Counted from the stretch's first letter, positions 1-9,199 are shown. The stretch: DNA of 58,279 bases from an uncultured Alistipes sp. (GCA_944326855.1 CALVFO010000015.1:1-58279), one strand, 5' to 3'. Notes: generated by a model from the sequence alone, not told the origin. Numbers and translations: made by a program.

Positions 1-1031
1 CCGGACAGTGGCGTAAAATCTCGATCAAGGTACTCAATGCCACGCAGGGCGATGTGCAGTTCGAGATGAGTGTGGAGAATTGGGTATATGATCAGAAAAT
101 CGATGTCGATGTGATGCAGTTGTTTGCAGCCGTCGGGGAAGAGACCATTCCGGATGAAGATATTTCGGATCCGAACTCGCCGGTGGTGACCCTCGACGGC
201 TCCGATATCGCACAAGGTTACACCATCAGCCAGGATATGTTCGATGAACAGTTGGGTAAGTGGAAGCAGAATCTTCGTACGGCGATTACGCCGCAAACCG
301 GTTTTGCGGTACGTTCGGCCAAGCTGGTTTTCTCATCGGACAATTCCGATCTGCTGACTGCGTTGACGGAGGCGGGATATGCCGACAATACGGTCTCCAT
401 TTGGCCTCAGAATGCGGGTCTAAGTCCTTACTTGTTGATGCAGGAATCCTCCGCAACCGGAGCGTTGTCTGCCACGGTGACCGATGCCGGGATGACCAGT
501 CTGTTCCGTTACAAAGGGACGCATACCGTGAAGTTTGTGGTTGTCGATACCAAGGGGCGTACTTCGTATACCTCTTTGGCGATTCGGGTGACCGAGGGCG
601 GTTCGGTCGGTTCGGCCCCTGAAATCAAGTGGACCAATAAGGATGGGTCGAAGCCCTATGATTTCAATGTCCGTTATACGATCGGCGGTTCGGAACCGGA
701 AGTGAAAATTTCGGTGACTTCCGCTACCGGCATCGTCGGCTTTACGGTGGAAATCAACAGTGTGACGTTAACGCCGCAAGAATTGGCCGGTTTGGGCTTG
801 TCGACTCAGATGGATCTGGTTAACCCCGGTCCTTATAAAGAGCCTCTGGAAGGCCTGAAGTTCCCCACGGGAGATGCTGTGTCCGGTCAGAAAGCCCTGG
901 AATTCGACATTTCGGACTTTATGCCGATGTTGGAGGTTTTGGGGCCGGGGAACAGCGATTTCAAACTGACGGTGACCGATGCCGGAGGGACGACGAGTAG
1001 AACCATTCAAGTTAATGTGCCGCAAAAATGA
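1..1031 (+). CDS. DUF4493-like surface protein, 5' end missing
   Basis: The reading frame is open from base 3, so the gene begins left of the window; about 342 residues are visible. No signal peptide can be judged. The visible part is rich in beta-strand-like segments and Gly/Thr/Ser turns, as in Bacteroidetes surface proteins with stacked Ig-like modules, and it ends in a strand-like segment (TTSRTIQVNVPQK). Its stop codon overlaps the start of the next gene in an ATGA, so the two are probably translated together. The next gene carries a recognisable DUF4493 N-terminus, and proteins of this kind often sit in pairs; the family call here is inferred from that neighbourhood and from sequence texture. 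No catalytic motif is visible. A structural or adhesive role at the cell surface is the best guess. Confidence 0.6.
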   Translation, partial: GQWRKISIKVLNATQGDVQFEMSVENWVYDQKIDVDVMQLFAAVGEETIPDEDISDPNSPVVTLDGSDIAQGYTISQDMFDEQLGKWKQNLRTAITPQTGFAVRSAKLVFSSDNSDLLTALTEAGYADNTVSIWPQNAGLSPYLLMQESSATGALSATVTDAGMTSLFRYKGTHTVKFVVVDTKGRTSYTSLAIRVTEGGSVGSAPEIKWTNKDGSKPYDFNVRYTIGGSEPEVKISVTSATGIVGFTVEINSVTLTPQELAGLGLSTQMDLVNPGPYKEPLEGLKFPTGDAVSGQKALEFDISDFMPMLEVLGPGNSDFKLTVTDAGGTTSRTIQVNVPQK

Positions 1032-3196
1032 AAACGATGAACATACTTATTTTCTCCCGGCTCCGTTTTATGGGCGTGGTTGTTCTGCTCATGCTGTTGG
1101 GAGGCTGTGCGAAACAGGTGCCGGAAGTTCCGGACGAACCGACCGGAAACCTCCGTTTTCAATTGACCGTAGGAGAAAAGGTTATTCCTCTGAATACCAA
1201 AGCCGATACCGAATACGATCCGCTGGAAGTCAGCACCCTGTGGATCTATCAGGTCGAATCGGACGGGGCCGATGGAACGACTGAACGGTTAATCCGCAAG
1301 TACAAACCGGCTAACTCCGTGCCGAACGATTTGTTCCTGGCGTCGGGTCGTTACAAGGTGGTGGTCGATGCGGGGAATCGCACCGAAGCGACCTATACGG
1401 ATAAAACGTATGCCGGAGAAACTGTATTCGACCTGGATGCTCAGGAAACCAAAGTGGTCCCCATTACGTGTAAGATTACCAACATTGCGGTACGGGTACA
1501 GTTCGATGCGACGGTGGCTCAGAAATTCGATTTGGGCTCACAGGTTTATGTATGTGCTTCGGACGCTTTTTCTTCGGACGATGCAGCGAATAATCGGGTC
1601 CCCACGTTGAAGTACACGAGTGACACGACCGGCTTTTTCCTTCTGCCGGAAGGTGTTTCCAATCTGAGTTGGGGTTTTTCCGGAGAAAGTTCCGATCCGG
1701 AGATCAATCGGTACAATACGAAAACCGGCCTGATCGAGCAGCCCCAGTCCGGGATGCAGTATACGCTCAACTTCAAATACTCGAAAACACCGGACGGTTA
1801 CCTGACCGTGGCGGTCAAGGTTCAGGAATACGAAGAGGTTATCGAAGATCCCTTTGTGTTCAGCCCGGAACCGACCGTGATGGGGAACGGATTCGATATC
1901 GAAAGTGTGAAGGGTTATTATGCCGATCCGATCGATTTCAGTGTCTCTTCGATCAATCCGTTGTCGAGTTTGAAGATGACGGTACAGGGTACGGAAACGG
2001 TGTATGAAATCTTGCGGGACGGGCAGGTGGTGCCCGAAGCTGCGGGGAACGGGATTACGTATGCGTCTACAGATGAGGCGAACGGTTCGTTATCGCTGAC
2101 GCCGGAATTCCTGAATCGCCTTTCGGGGGGAATCCAGTCGCTCGATTTCGAAATTACGGATGCGGCTTTGGGGGCGAGTAAGGTGACGGCTCGTGTTGCC
2201 GTGGCCAAACCGGTAGAAGTTGCCGCTCAGGATCTGTGGTTCGGAACGGCTGATTTGAGTGCGGTGGTGACCAATCCGGCTACGACGGTCGTGTCGGTAA
2301 AATATCGGATACAGGGTGCGGGCGATTGGACGACGTTGGCCGCACAAAAAGCCGAAGATGGATATACCTATACGGCGACTCCCAGCGACTTCAAACCGGG
2401 GAAAACGTATGAATATCAGCTCTTGGAAAACGGAGCAGAAAGCGGAGAAGTGAAGACCGTGACCACGGAAGTTGGGGTACAAATTCCCAATGCCGGATTC
2501 GAAGAGTGGCACCAGGACGGGAATCCGTGGTTCCCCTATGCGGCCGGAGGAACGGAGTTCTGGGGAACCGGAAATCCGGGTTCGACCTCGATCGGGGCAC
2601 GATATAATGTGACGACTCGGGTGGCCGATCCGCGTCCGGGTTCCTCCGGACAATATGCCGCTCGCCTGAAAACGACGGAAGTGGTTATCAAATTGGCGGC
2701 CGGAAATATTTTTGTCGGCGCTTTCGGCGGTGTCTCAGGAACTAACGGTACCGTGAATATGGGGCGTGCTTTTGACTTCAATGCGAAACCCAAAGCCTTG
2801 CGGATATGGTATAAAGGGAATGTGGGAAGCGATGATAAGAGTCGGGTGTTCGTTTGTCTGACCCATATGACCAAACCGGGTTGTACCTACCATGCGGTCA
2901 ATACCGGCGATATCGACAATACGACGTTCTCTCCGGACGAAGAATTCCTGTATACGAACCGGAATAATCCTTCCACCCTGGAAGGGCATATCATCGGTTA
3001 CGGCGATAAGTTGATCGAACAGTCCCAGGGCGAATGGACCATGCTCGATATTCCGATCACCTATCGGGAAAAGTATGCTTCGGAAAAGCCCAATGTGTTG
3101 ATCCTGACGGCTTCGGCCAGCTATATGGGTGACTATTTTGAAGGGAGTACGGATAGCGAACTTTATCTGGATGACATCGAATTTGTGTACGAATAA
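1028..3196 (+). CDS. DUF4493 / Fn3 / PCMD lipoprotein
   Basis: A 722-residue lipoprotein: a hydrophobic signal ends in the lipobox LGGC with Cys27, so it should be anchored in the outer membrane. Residues about 36-300 resemble DUF4493 (a GNLRFQLTV start followed by YKVVVDAGN). Residues about 395-480 look like a fibronectin type III module (YRIQGAGDWTTL, then KTYEYQLLENG). The C-terminal 235 residues, from NAGFEEW near residue 487, match the PCMD 'putative carbohydrate metabolism domain', a lectin-like beta-sandwich; the segment WGTGNPG...VADPRPGSSG recurs in the last gene of this operon. It overlaps the previous gene by 4 bases and lies 9 bases before the next. Sugar binding at the cell surface is an inference from PCMD; no enzyme motif is visible. 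Confidence 0.75.
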   Translation: MKTMNILIFSRLRFMGVVVLLMLLGGCAKQVPEVPDEPTGNLRFQLTVGEKVIPLNTKADTEYDPLEVSTLWIYQVESDGADGTTERLIRKYKPANSVPNDLFLASGRYKVVVDAGNRTEATYTDKTYAGETVFDLDAQETKVVPITCKITNIAVRVQFDATVAQKFDLGSQVYVCASDAFSSDDAANNRVPTLKYTSDTTGFFLLPEGVSNLSWGFSGESSDPEINRYNTKTGLIEQPQSGMQYTLNFKYSKTPDGYLTVAVKVQEYEEVIEDPFVFSPEPTVMGNGFDIESVKGYYADPIDFSVSSINPLSSLKMTVQGTETVYEILRDGQVVPEAAGNGITYASTDEANGSLSLTPEFLNRLSGGIQSLDFEITDAALGASKVTARVAVAKPVEVAAQDLWFGTADLSAVVTNPATTVVSVKYRIQGAGDWTTLAAQKAEDGYTYTATPSDFKPGKTYEYQLLENGAESGEVKTVTTEVGVQIPNAGFEEWHQDGNPWFPYAAGGTEFWGTGNPGSTSIGARYNVTTRVADPRPGSSGQYAARLKTTEVVIKLAAGNIFVGAFGGVSGTNGTVNMGRAFDFNAKPKALRIWYKGNVGSDDKSRVFVCLTHMTKPGCTYHAVNTGDIDNTTFSPDEEFLYTNRNNPSTLEGHIIGYGDKLIEQSQGEWTMLDIPITYREKYASEKPNVLILTASASYMGDYFEGSTDSELYLDDIEFVYE

Positions 3197-3205
3197 ACCC
3201 GTGTT

Positions 3206-4222
3206 ATGACGAAAAAGGTCGTCCTTTTCATCCTGTTGCAGTTGGCAGGGGCGGGGTCTCTCCAAGCCCACGATTTCCGGTCTGAATTCCAGACCGGAAA
3301 TGCTGTGGAGGAGCCGGATACCTCGTTCCGGGAATGGTCGGGCGGAAAGTCGATCGAAACCGGTTTGGATTCCGGCTTTTCAGAATCGGCTCCGGAGGCG
3401 GCCCTTTTTCAGACCGGGGAGACCGGTACGCTCGCCTGGAATCAGCCGTTGGATACGCCTCTGCGATTGGACAGCCCGGACTCTCCGTCCCGCCGGAAAT
3501 ATAAACAAAAACTGCCGGAACTGTCGGCCGATTCGATCCGCACCCGGAAACGACAACGTGGCCTGACCTCCATGTCGAACATGTTCGTGCCGCAAGGTCA
3601 ATGGGTCACCGGAATCAATGCCTCGTTTTCGGCCCATTCCAACGACCATTATACTTTCGTGGTGGTTGAGGGCATCGAATCCGAAGGCTATTCCGTCAAC
3701 GTATCGCCCTTTTTGGGATATGCATTCCGGAACAATATGGTTATCGGGGCCCGGTTCGTGTATTCGCGGACTTTTCAGTCGATTGACAACGGGAGTATCC
3801 AGCTCGGGGACGAGGATACGGGTATCGATCTGAAAATCGATACCTTTTATTCCATCAAACATACCTATCAGGCTTCGTTCGTTTGGCGACAGTATATCCC
3901 GCTTGGAAATAGCAAACGTTTCGCGTTGTTCAACGAAATGCAGTTGGCCATGGGGAGCTCCCAGGCCAAATTCGCCGAAGGAACCCCCGTGCGGGGAACG
4001 TACGAAACCGGACAGCATTTTTCGCTGGGGATCACGCCCGGCCTGGTAGCCTTCGCCACGAACAACATGGCCATCGAACTCAATGTCGGAATCATGGGGA
4101 TCACCTACAGCAAGGTGCGGCAAATCCATAATCAGGTGAGTGTCGGAACCCGGAAATCCAGCATGATGAATTTTAAGGTGAATATTTTTTCCATTGGGAT
4201 AGGGGTTGCATTCTATCTCTAA
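3206..4222 (+). CDS. Outer-membrane beta-barrel protein, first paralogue
   Basis: A 338-residue protein with a cleavable signal peptide (likely cut after SLQA, residue 21) and then about 100 polar, probably disordered residues. From about residue 115 (MSNMFVPQGQWVTGINAS) amphipathic strands alternate with short turns, and the protein ends in FSIGIGVAFYL, with hydrophobic residues at alternate positions as expected for BAM-inserted barrels. It resembles small OmpW/porin-like barrels rather than TonB receptors; there is no plug domain. The next gene has the same layout and closely related strand motifs (INPSVGYFIKDN there, VSPFLGYAFRNN here), so the pair is an ancient duplication. Its place between two PCMD lipoprotein genes suggests a joint outer-membrane assembly. 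The substrate is unknown. Confidence 0.7.
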   Translation: MTKKVVLFILLQLAGAGSLQAHDFRSEFQTGNAVEEPDTSFREWSGGKSIETGLDSGFSESAPEAALFQTGETGTLAWNQPLDTPLRLDSPDSPSRRKYKQKLPELSADSIRTRKRQRGLTSMSNMFVPQGQWVTGINASFSAHSNDHYTFVVVEGIESEGYSVNVSPFLGYAFRNNMVIGARFVYSRTFQSIDNGSIQLGDEDTGIDLKIDTFYSIKHTYQASFVWRQYIPLGNSKRFALFNEMQLAMGSSQAKFAEGTPVRGTYETGQHFSLGITPGLVAFATNNMAIELNVGIMGITYSKVRQIHNQVSVGTRKSSMMNFKVNIFSIGIGVAFYL

Positions 4223-4232
4223 CCGAAGTGAT

Positions 4233-5336
4233 ATGATGAAAAAACGAATATATATTATCTTGTTGATCGTCACGATTTTTTCGGGAAGAGAATCGATTGC
4301 GGCCGTCTCGGGGAGCGGAATGGACTTGTCGGACGGAGAACCCCGGGAAACCCTGTCGGTTTCGGCATCCTCCGCTATCGACACCCTTCCGGATTCAAGG
4401 CTTGAAAGTCCTCAGGCGGATAAGAGCCCGGCCTCTCGGGATTCCCTGGAAAATGTCGTGGAGGAAGTGGAAAAATCGTGGACGGCGGATTCGTCCGACC
4501 GGCCGGAGTCCTCGTGGCGTCTGCTCGATCAACCGCTCTCTGAACGGGCTCTTTCCGAACAGGCTTTTTCCGAACAGGCCCTCTCGGAAAAAGAAAAGAA
4601 ACAGGATACACTCTCGAATACGGGAGCGCCCAAAGCCCGCTTTTTGCCCACACGGCGTCGCATCGACCGGGAGATCAATCGGAATCGCTTTATCTTCAAA
4701 CGGGAAGTGGCGGCCGGTCTGACGGTTTCCTATGGTGTGATATCCAGCGATGAGACCGATTTCATGCTTTTGCTTGATAACCTGAATTTCAAGGGGAGCG
4801 TCTTTACGATCAATCCTTCGGTCGGGTACTTCATCAAAGACAATCTGAGTGTGGGGGTTCGGTTCGGCTATTCGAAAACCCGGGGCGATATCAGCAGCCT
4901 GGCCCTGAATCTGGGCTCCTCGAACGATCTGGACATCTCGCTGTCGGATCTGCATCTGACCAACAATGCCGCTTCGGTCGGGGTATTCATGCGCTCGTAT
5001 GCAGGGATCGATGCCCGGGGTCATTTCGGGTTGTTTGCCGAACTGGAACTTTCCTACAAAAATGGAGAAACGGTATTTTCCTATCTTTCGAATGGGGTAA
5101 CCAAATATACTCGCAGTAACAGTCAGCAGTACAAATTTTCGTTCAATCCGGGTTGTGCCGTCTTTATTTTCCCGAATGTGTGCAGCACCCTTTCGTTCGG
5201 ACTGGGAGGGTTGCAGTATACCAAAATCAAACAAACGGACGACCAGGGAAATGTGATCGGACAACGGGAAGCGGCTAAAATGCGCTTCCGTCTGAATTTG
5301 CTCAATATCCGGATCGGACTCAATATCCTGCTATAA
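4233..5336 (+). CDS. Outer-membrane beta-barrel protein, second paralogue
   Basis: A 367-residue protein. The start is placed at the ATG 11 bases after the previous stop because it gives a compact signal peptide (MMKKRIYIILLIVTIFSG); an in-frame upstream ATG at 4206 would overlap the previous gene and put charged residues ahead of the signal. After the signal comes a long low-complexity linker containing the degenerate repeat LSERALSEQAFSEQALSEK, then KRE-AAGLTVSYGV and a barrel of about 200 residues ending LNIRIGLNILL. It is a paralogue of the preceding barrel and is followed after one base by a PCMD lipoprotein gene. The linker could span the periplasm or reach peptidoglycan; that is a guess. 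Confidence 0.7.
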   Translation: MMKKRIYIILLIVTIFSGRESIAAVSGSGMDLSDGEPRETLSVSASSAIDTLPDSRLESPQADKSPASRDSLENVVEEVEKSWTADSSDRPESSWRLLDQPLSERALSEQAFSEQALSEKEKKQDTLSNTGAPKARFLPTRRRIDREINRNRFIFKREVAAGLTVSYGVISSDETDFMLLLDNLNFKGSVFTINPSVGYFIKDNLSVGVRFGYSKTRGDISSLALNLGSSNDLDISLSDLHLTNNAASVGVFMRSYAGIDARGHFGLFAELELSYKNGETVFSYLSNGVTKYTRSNSQQYKFSFNPGCAVFIFPNVCSTLSFGLGGLQYTKIKQTDDQGNVIGQREAAKMRFRLNLLNIRIGLNILL

Positions 5337-5337
5337 G

Positions 5338-6987
5338 ATGATACACAAAGGTTTCCGCATATTCTTTTATTTGTTTCTTTTGGGTTTGCTCTCGTGCATC
5401 AAGAACGACCTGCCTTATCCGGTCGTGGAGATCAATATCCTGGGGGTGACCGGAGAGGGCTTTACGTGTGAGGCCTCCGATATCGATACCAAAAGCCGGA
5501 CGGTCACCCTGCATCTCGACGAAACGACCGACATCAGCCGGGTGCCGATTTCCCAAATCTCCATTACGGAGGGGGGTAAAGCCTCCATTCCGTTGTCCGG
5601 GGAGTTCGATTTGCGGAGCGACCTCAATATTACCCTTTCGCTGTATCAGGATTATGAATGGACCCTCAAGGCCGATCAGCCCATTGAGCGGATCTTTACG
5701 GTCGAGTCACAGATCGGAGCGGCGGAATTCAATGCCGACCTGCATACGGCAACGGCTTATGTCCCCGAGGGAACCGATTTGAATCATATTAAAATTACGG
5801 CCTTGAAACTGGGCCCCCGGGACATCACTACCATGGAACCGGATCCCTCCACCTTGACTTCGTTCGAAACCTATCGTACGATTACGATCCGGTATCATGA
5901 GTTCGAGGAAGAGTGGTCGCTGTATGTCATTCCGACTGAAATTAAGGTTCAGTTCACGCAGGTCGATGCGTGGACCCGTCTGATCTGGCTCTATGGGGCC
6001 GGCCGAAGCGGGACAGAGTTGGGATTCCGTTATCGCAAGCAGGACGCCGCGGAATGGACAACCGTACCTACGGATCAGATTTCGGTTTCGGGGGGGGCTT
6101 TTTCGACTTGTCTCTCGGGAGTCGAACCGGAACAGACCTATGAAGTGGTGGCTTACTCGGGAACGGACGAATCGGAAATCAAGACGGTGACGACCGGAGC
6201 GGAAACGCCTTTGACCAATGGAGGCTTCGAACAGTGGTGTACCGAAGGGGATATCGTCTATCCCGGACCTTCGGTGGATGAGGCCTATTGGGGAACCGGG
6301 AATCCGGGGGCGGCGATCGCCAAAACGACCCTGACCAACAAGGTAGCCGACCCGCGTCCGGGGAGCAGCGGTATGTATGCGGCTCAGCTCGAATCCAAAT
6401 TGGCCGGGGTAGCCGGTATTGGAAAACTGGCGGCCGGAAACCTCTTCGTGGGACGCTATGTGGGAACGAGGGGTACGAACGGGATTGTCGGTTTCGGACG
6501 CCCGTTCGTTCAGCGGCCGGTAGCTCTGAGAGGATGGATCAAATATACCTGCGGGGAGATTACCGATGTCGGAACCACCCAACCGACGGGGGTGACCATT
6601 TCCAAGGGGGATCCCGATAACGGAATCGTATATGTCGCGTTGGGAACCTGGACCCCCGAGAAGTACGGTTATTGCGAAAAAGAGTCCGGTGACAACAAAG
6701 TTTTGGGAACGACCGAGGTGCCTATCTGTGTCGATACGCGCGACAAAAACACCTTCTTCGATCCGAACAGCGAAGCGGTGATTGCTTATGGACAACTGGT
6801 GCTCGACAAGACGATCGGTGAGTGGCAGCAGTTTACGATTCCTCTCGATTACCGGGCGACGAACCTCGTGCCGACCCACATTGTGGTCGTATGTTCTGCC
6901 TCCCGTTACGGGGACTACTATATTGGAAGCCGTAACAGTAAAATGTGGGTGGACGATTTCGAACTGGTCTACGATAAAGTCGAGTAG
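5338..6987 (+). CDS. Fn3 / PCMD lipoprotein
   Basis: A 549-residue lipoprotein with lipobox LLSC (Cys20). The N-terminal half looks like two related Ig-like modules (EINILGVTGEGFTCEAS and VESQIGAAEFNADLHTA starts), reminiscent of DUF5018-type domains. A fibronectin-like module covers about residues 200-290 (FRYRKQDAAEWTTV, EQTYEVVAYSG). From NGGFEQW near residue 295 to the end it is PCMD, sharing WGTGNPG and VADPRPGSSG with the PCMD protein at 1028-3196 but carrying an extra insertion with PTGVTISKGDPDNG. It is the last gene of the five-gene operon; no strong terminator is seen right after it. Surface carbohydrate binding is inferred from the domain name only. Confidence 0.75.
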   Translation: MIHKGFRIFFYLFLLGLLSCIKNDLPYPVVEINILGVTGEGFTCEASDIDTKSRTVTLHLDETTDISRVPISQISITEGGKASIPLSGEFDLRSDLNITLSLYQDYEWTLKADQPIERIFTVESQIGAAEFNADLHTATAYVPEGTDLNHIKITALKLGPRDITTMEPDPSTLTSFETYRTITIRYHEFEEEWSLYVIPTEIKVQFTQVDAWTRLIWLYGAGRSGTELGFRYRKQDAAEWTTVPTDQISVSGGAFSTCLSGVEPEQTYEVVAYSGTDESEIKTVTTGAETPLTNGGFEQWCTEGDIVYPGPSVDEAYWGTGNPGAAIAKTTLTNKVADPRPGSSGMYAAQLESKLAGVAGIGKLAAGNLFVGRYVGTRGTNGIVGFGRPFVQRPVALRGWIKYTCGEITDVGTTQPTGVTISKGDPDNGIVYVALGTWTPEKYGYCEKESGDNKVLGTTEVPICVDTRDKNTFFDPNSEAVIAYGQLVLDKTIGEWQQFTIPLDYRATNLVPTHIVVVCSASRYGDYYIGSRNSKMWVDDFELVYDKVE

Positions 6988-7382
6988 GAACGATTCCGAA
7001 TCGGATACTTCGAAAGGGTTGCGGCCGGTTTCGGGGGATGATTTGCGGGCAGGATGGCGGGTTGTCACAAAATGGTCTCGGGGCTGTTTGTCGGGGGACC
7101 GTTTGTCGCGGGGGACTGTCTGTTGGGAGGCTGTTTGTTGGGACGGCACCTGCCCGGCACCCGTGCCGGTTATGACGGACATGAGGGCGCCTGCCGGAAA
7201 AGGTCGGATATCGAGGATCCGGATATTAAGGGTCCGAATCTCGAGGGATAAGGATCGGACCGCCGAAAGACACGATTCCCGGTTCGGCTATGAAAAGCGG
7301 ATGTCCCGGATCTCCGCACATCGTTTCTCAAATTTCGATTGAAAAAATCGAGCGATTGCGTTCGATATTCGAAAATAGTTTT
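6988..7382. other. Non-coding spacer after the surface operon
   Basis: No open frame here looks like a protein. The stretch holds a four-unit degenerate tandem repeat (7083-7143) and G-rich sequence with short palindromic words. It ends in an AT-rich promoter-like segment. Confidence 0.5.
7083..7143. repeat. Four-unit degenerate tandem repeat
   Basis: The units are GCTGTTTGTCGGGGGA, CCGTTTGTCGCGGGGGA, CTGTCTGTTGGGAG and GCTGTTTGTTGGGA, head to tail, 14-17 bases each, without spacers. Unit length is not a multiple of three throughout, so it is not a coding repeat. It belongs to a class of spacer repeats seen across this window. Confidence 0.7.
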
Positions 7383-7390
7383 TATATTTG
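7383..7390 (+). promoter_or_regulatory. Bacteroidota -7 promoter box (TATATTTG)
   Basis: TATATTTG fits TAnnTTTG exactly. The best -33 candidate (ATTG at 7355-7358) is 24 bases upstream, longer than usual. No start codon of a credible gene follows for over 400 bases, so the transcript it would make is probably non-coding. Confidence 0.45.
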
Positions 7391-7394
7391 CATG

Positions 7395-7588
7395 CAAGAG
7401 GGGGAGGGAGACCCTGAAGGGGCCGATCAGAAACCTGCTGTTAAAGAAAAAAATCGATGAATCTTTTTTCGGCAAATACTTGGTGGTGGCGCTCGCAACT
7501 TGTTTAAAGGGTGAGTAGCTGACCTGTGCCGAAAATCGCATATATCCGAACAAGGGCTGTCGAACTCACGACAGCCCTTGTTGCTTTC
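7395..7588 (+). ncRNA. Candidate structured small RNA, about 190 nt
   Basis: A promoter-like -7 box lies just upstream, and a 14-bp perfect hairpin (7549-7562 with 7569-7582, 6-base loop) closes the region. The presumed 5' end (7394-7402, GCAAGAGGG) can also pair with the 3' end (7575-7584) with one bulge, in competition with that hairpin. An A/U stem lies in the middle (about 7446-7472). Size and end-to-end pairing recall 6S RNA, but no family motif was recognised and the middle does not fold convincingly by eye. It could equally be a long leader of trpB2. Confidence 0.3.
7549..7582 (+). terminator. 14-bp perfect hairpin
   Basis: AACAAGGGCTGTCG pairs perfectly with CGACAGCCCTTGTT around the loop AACTCA. 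The tail is GCTTTC, so there is no real T-tract. It is either a terminator or the 3' stem of the candidate RNA. Confidence 0.5.
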
Positions 7589-7840
7589 AGCAGCCGTTCT
7601 TTCCGGCCTGTTCTCGCCCCTCCTCCCGGAAAACCGCCAACCAAGGGCCCTGAGTGGCGGACTTTTCGCCCGATCGGTCTCAGCCGCCAGAATCGGTTGA
7701 GAAACCCGCCGAAATCACGATATGGCTTCCGATCGGCAACGAGCGAAAATTTCCGAAGGGTCGGGGTGGGAAATCGGATCGACCAAGTCCCTTCCGCAAT
7801 CGAACTGAAAATGAATGTATAATTTGTAAAACCGAAAACG

Positions 7841-9199
7841 ATGAGCAACAGAATCAAACGCTATTTTCTGCCCGAGGATCAAATTCCGACCCAATGGTAT
7901 AATATTCAGGCCGACATGGTCAATAAGCCCTTGCCGCCTTTGAACCCGGCGACCCGTGAACCGCTTAAACCCGAAGATCTTTATCCGATTTTCGCCAAAG
8001 AGCTGGTCCATCAGGAGCTGAACCAGACCGATGCCTGGATCGACATCCCGGAAGAGGTTCGCGAACTCTATAAAAATTATCGCAGTACGCCGTTGGTGCG
8101 TGCCTATGGGTTGGAAAAGGCTCTGGGAACACCGGCTCACATCTATTTCAAGAACGAAAGTGTCAGCCCGGTGGGATCGCATAAGCTGAACTCGGCGCTG
8201 GCGCAGGCCTACTACTGCAAAAAGGAAGGCATCACCAACATTACGACTGAAACCGGTGCCGGACAGTGGGGAGCCGCACTTTCCTATGCGGCCAAGGCGT
8301 TCGGGTTGGAGTTGGCCGTTTACATGGTGAAAGTCAGCTACGAGCAAAAACCGTATCGCCGTTCGATCATGCAGACTTTCGGGGCTCAGGTGACCGCATC
8401 GCCTTCGATGTCGACCAAAGCCGGTCGTAAGATCCTGACCGATCACCCCAACTATCAGGGATCGCTGGGTACGGCCATTTCGGAAGCCATCGAGCTGGCC
8501 ACGACCGTGCCGAATTGCAAATATACCTTGGGATCGGTGCTTAATCACGTGGCGCTGCACCAGACGGTCATCGGGCTGGAAGCCGAAAAACAGATGGCCC
8601 TGGCGGGAGAATATCCCGATGTGGTGGTAGCCTGCTTTGGCGGAGGATCCAATTTCGGCGGGCTTTGTTTCCCCTTCATGCGTCACACCATCAAAGAAGG
8701 GCGCAAAACCCGTTACGTGGCGGCCGAACCCGCTTCGTGCCCCAAACTGACGCGGGGAAAATTCCTCTATGACTTCGGGGACGAAGCCGGTTATACGCCG
8801 CTGCTTCCGATGTTTACCCTGGGACACAATTTTGCGCCGGCTCACATCCATGCCGGGGGGTTGCGTTATCACGGTGCCGGGGTGATTGTTTCCCAGTTGC
8901 TCAAGGACGGCCTGATGGAAGCGGTCGATATCGACCAGCTGGACAGCTTTGCGGCCGGGTGTCTGTTTGCCCAGACCGAAGGCATTATTCCGGCCCCCGA
9001 ATCTTCGCACGCCATCGCCGCCACGATCCGCGAAGCCAATCGTTGCAAGGAAACCGGCGAAGAAAAGGTGATTTTGTTCAACCTGTCGGGACACGGCCTG
9101 ATCGACATGGCCTCTTACGACAAGTATCTGTCGGGAGACCTCCAGAACTATACGCTTTCCGACGAACAGATTGCCGAAAACCTCAAGGATCTGAAATAG
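7841..9199 (+). CDS. trpB: Tryptophan synthase beta-like protein, TrpB2 type
   Basis: A 452-residue PLP enzyme that would join indole and serine to make tryptophan. The PLP lysine is K115 in GSHKLNSA, the catalytic glutamate sits in TETGAGQWG (E137), and the phosphate-binding loop is GGGSNFGG (267-274). The longer N-terminus and overall length (about 450 against about 400) are typical of the TrpB2 branch, which often lies outside trp operons and does not need TrpA. No trpA or other trp gene is in the window, which fits. The gene stands alone: an imperfect -7 box (TATAATTTG, 7818-7826) lies close to the ATG and a 20-bp hairpin follows the stop. Indole salvage is the likely role. Confidence 0.9.
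   Translation: MSNRIKRYFLPEDQIPTQWYNIQADMVNKPLPPLNPATREPLKPEDLYPIFAKELVHQELNQTDAWIDIPEEVRELYKNYRSTPLVRAYGLEKALGTPAHIYFKNESVSPVGSHKLNSALAQAYYCKKEGITNITTETGAGQWGAALSYAAKAFGLELAVYMVKVSYEQKPYRRSIMQTFGAQVTASPSMSTKAGRKILTDHPNYQGSLGTAISEAIELATTVPNCKYTLGSVLNHVALHQTVIGLEAEKQMALAGEYPDVVVACFGGGSNFGGLCFPFMRHTIKEGRKTRYVAAEPASCPKLTRGKFLYDFGDEAGYTPLLPMFTLGHNFAPAHIHAGGLRYHGAGVIVSQLLKDGLMEAVDIDQLDSFAAGCLFAQTEGIIPAPESSHAIAATIREANRCKETGEEKVILFNLSGHGLIDMASYDKYLSGDLQNYTLSDEQIAENLKDLK

Noticed and set aside
7395-7588. tRNA, tmRNA, SRP RNA or RNase P RNA
   Set aside because: None of their conserved sequence elements were found; only a generic structured-RNA call is supported.
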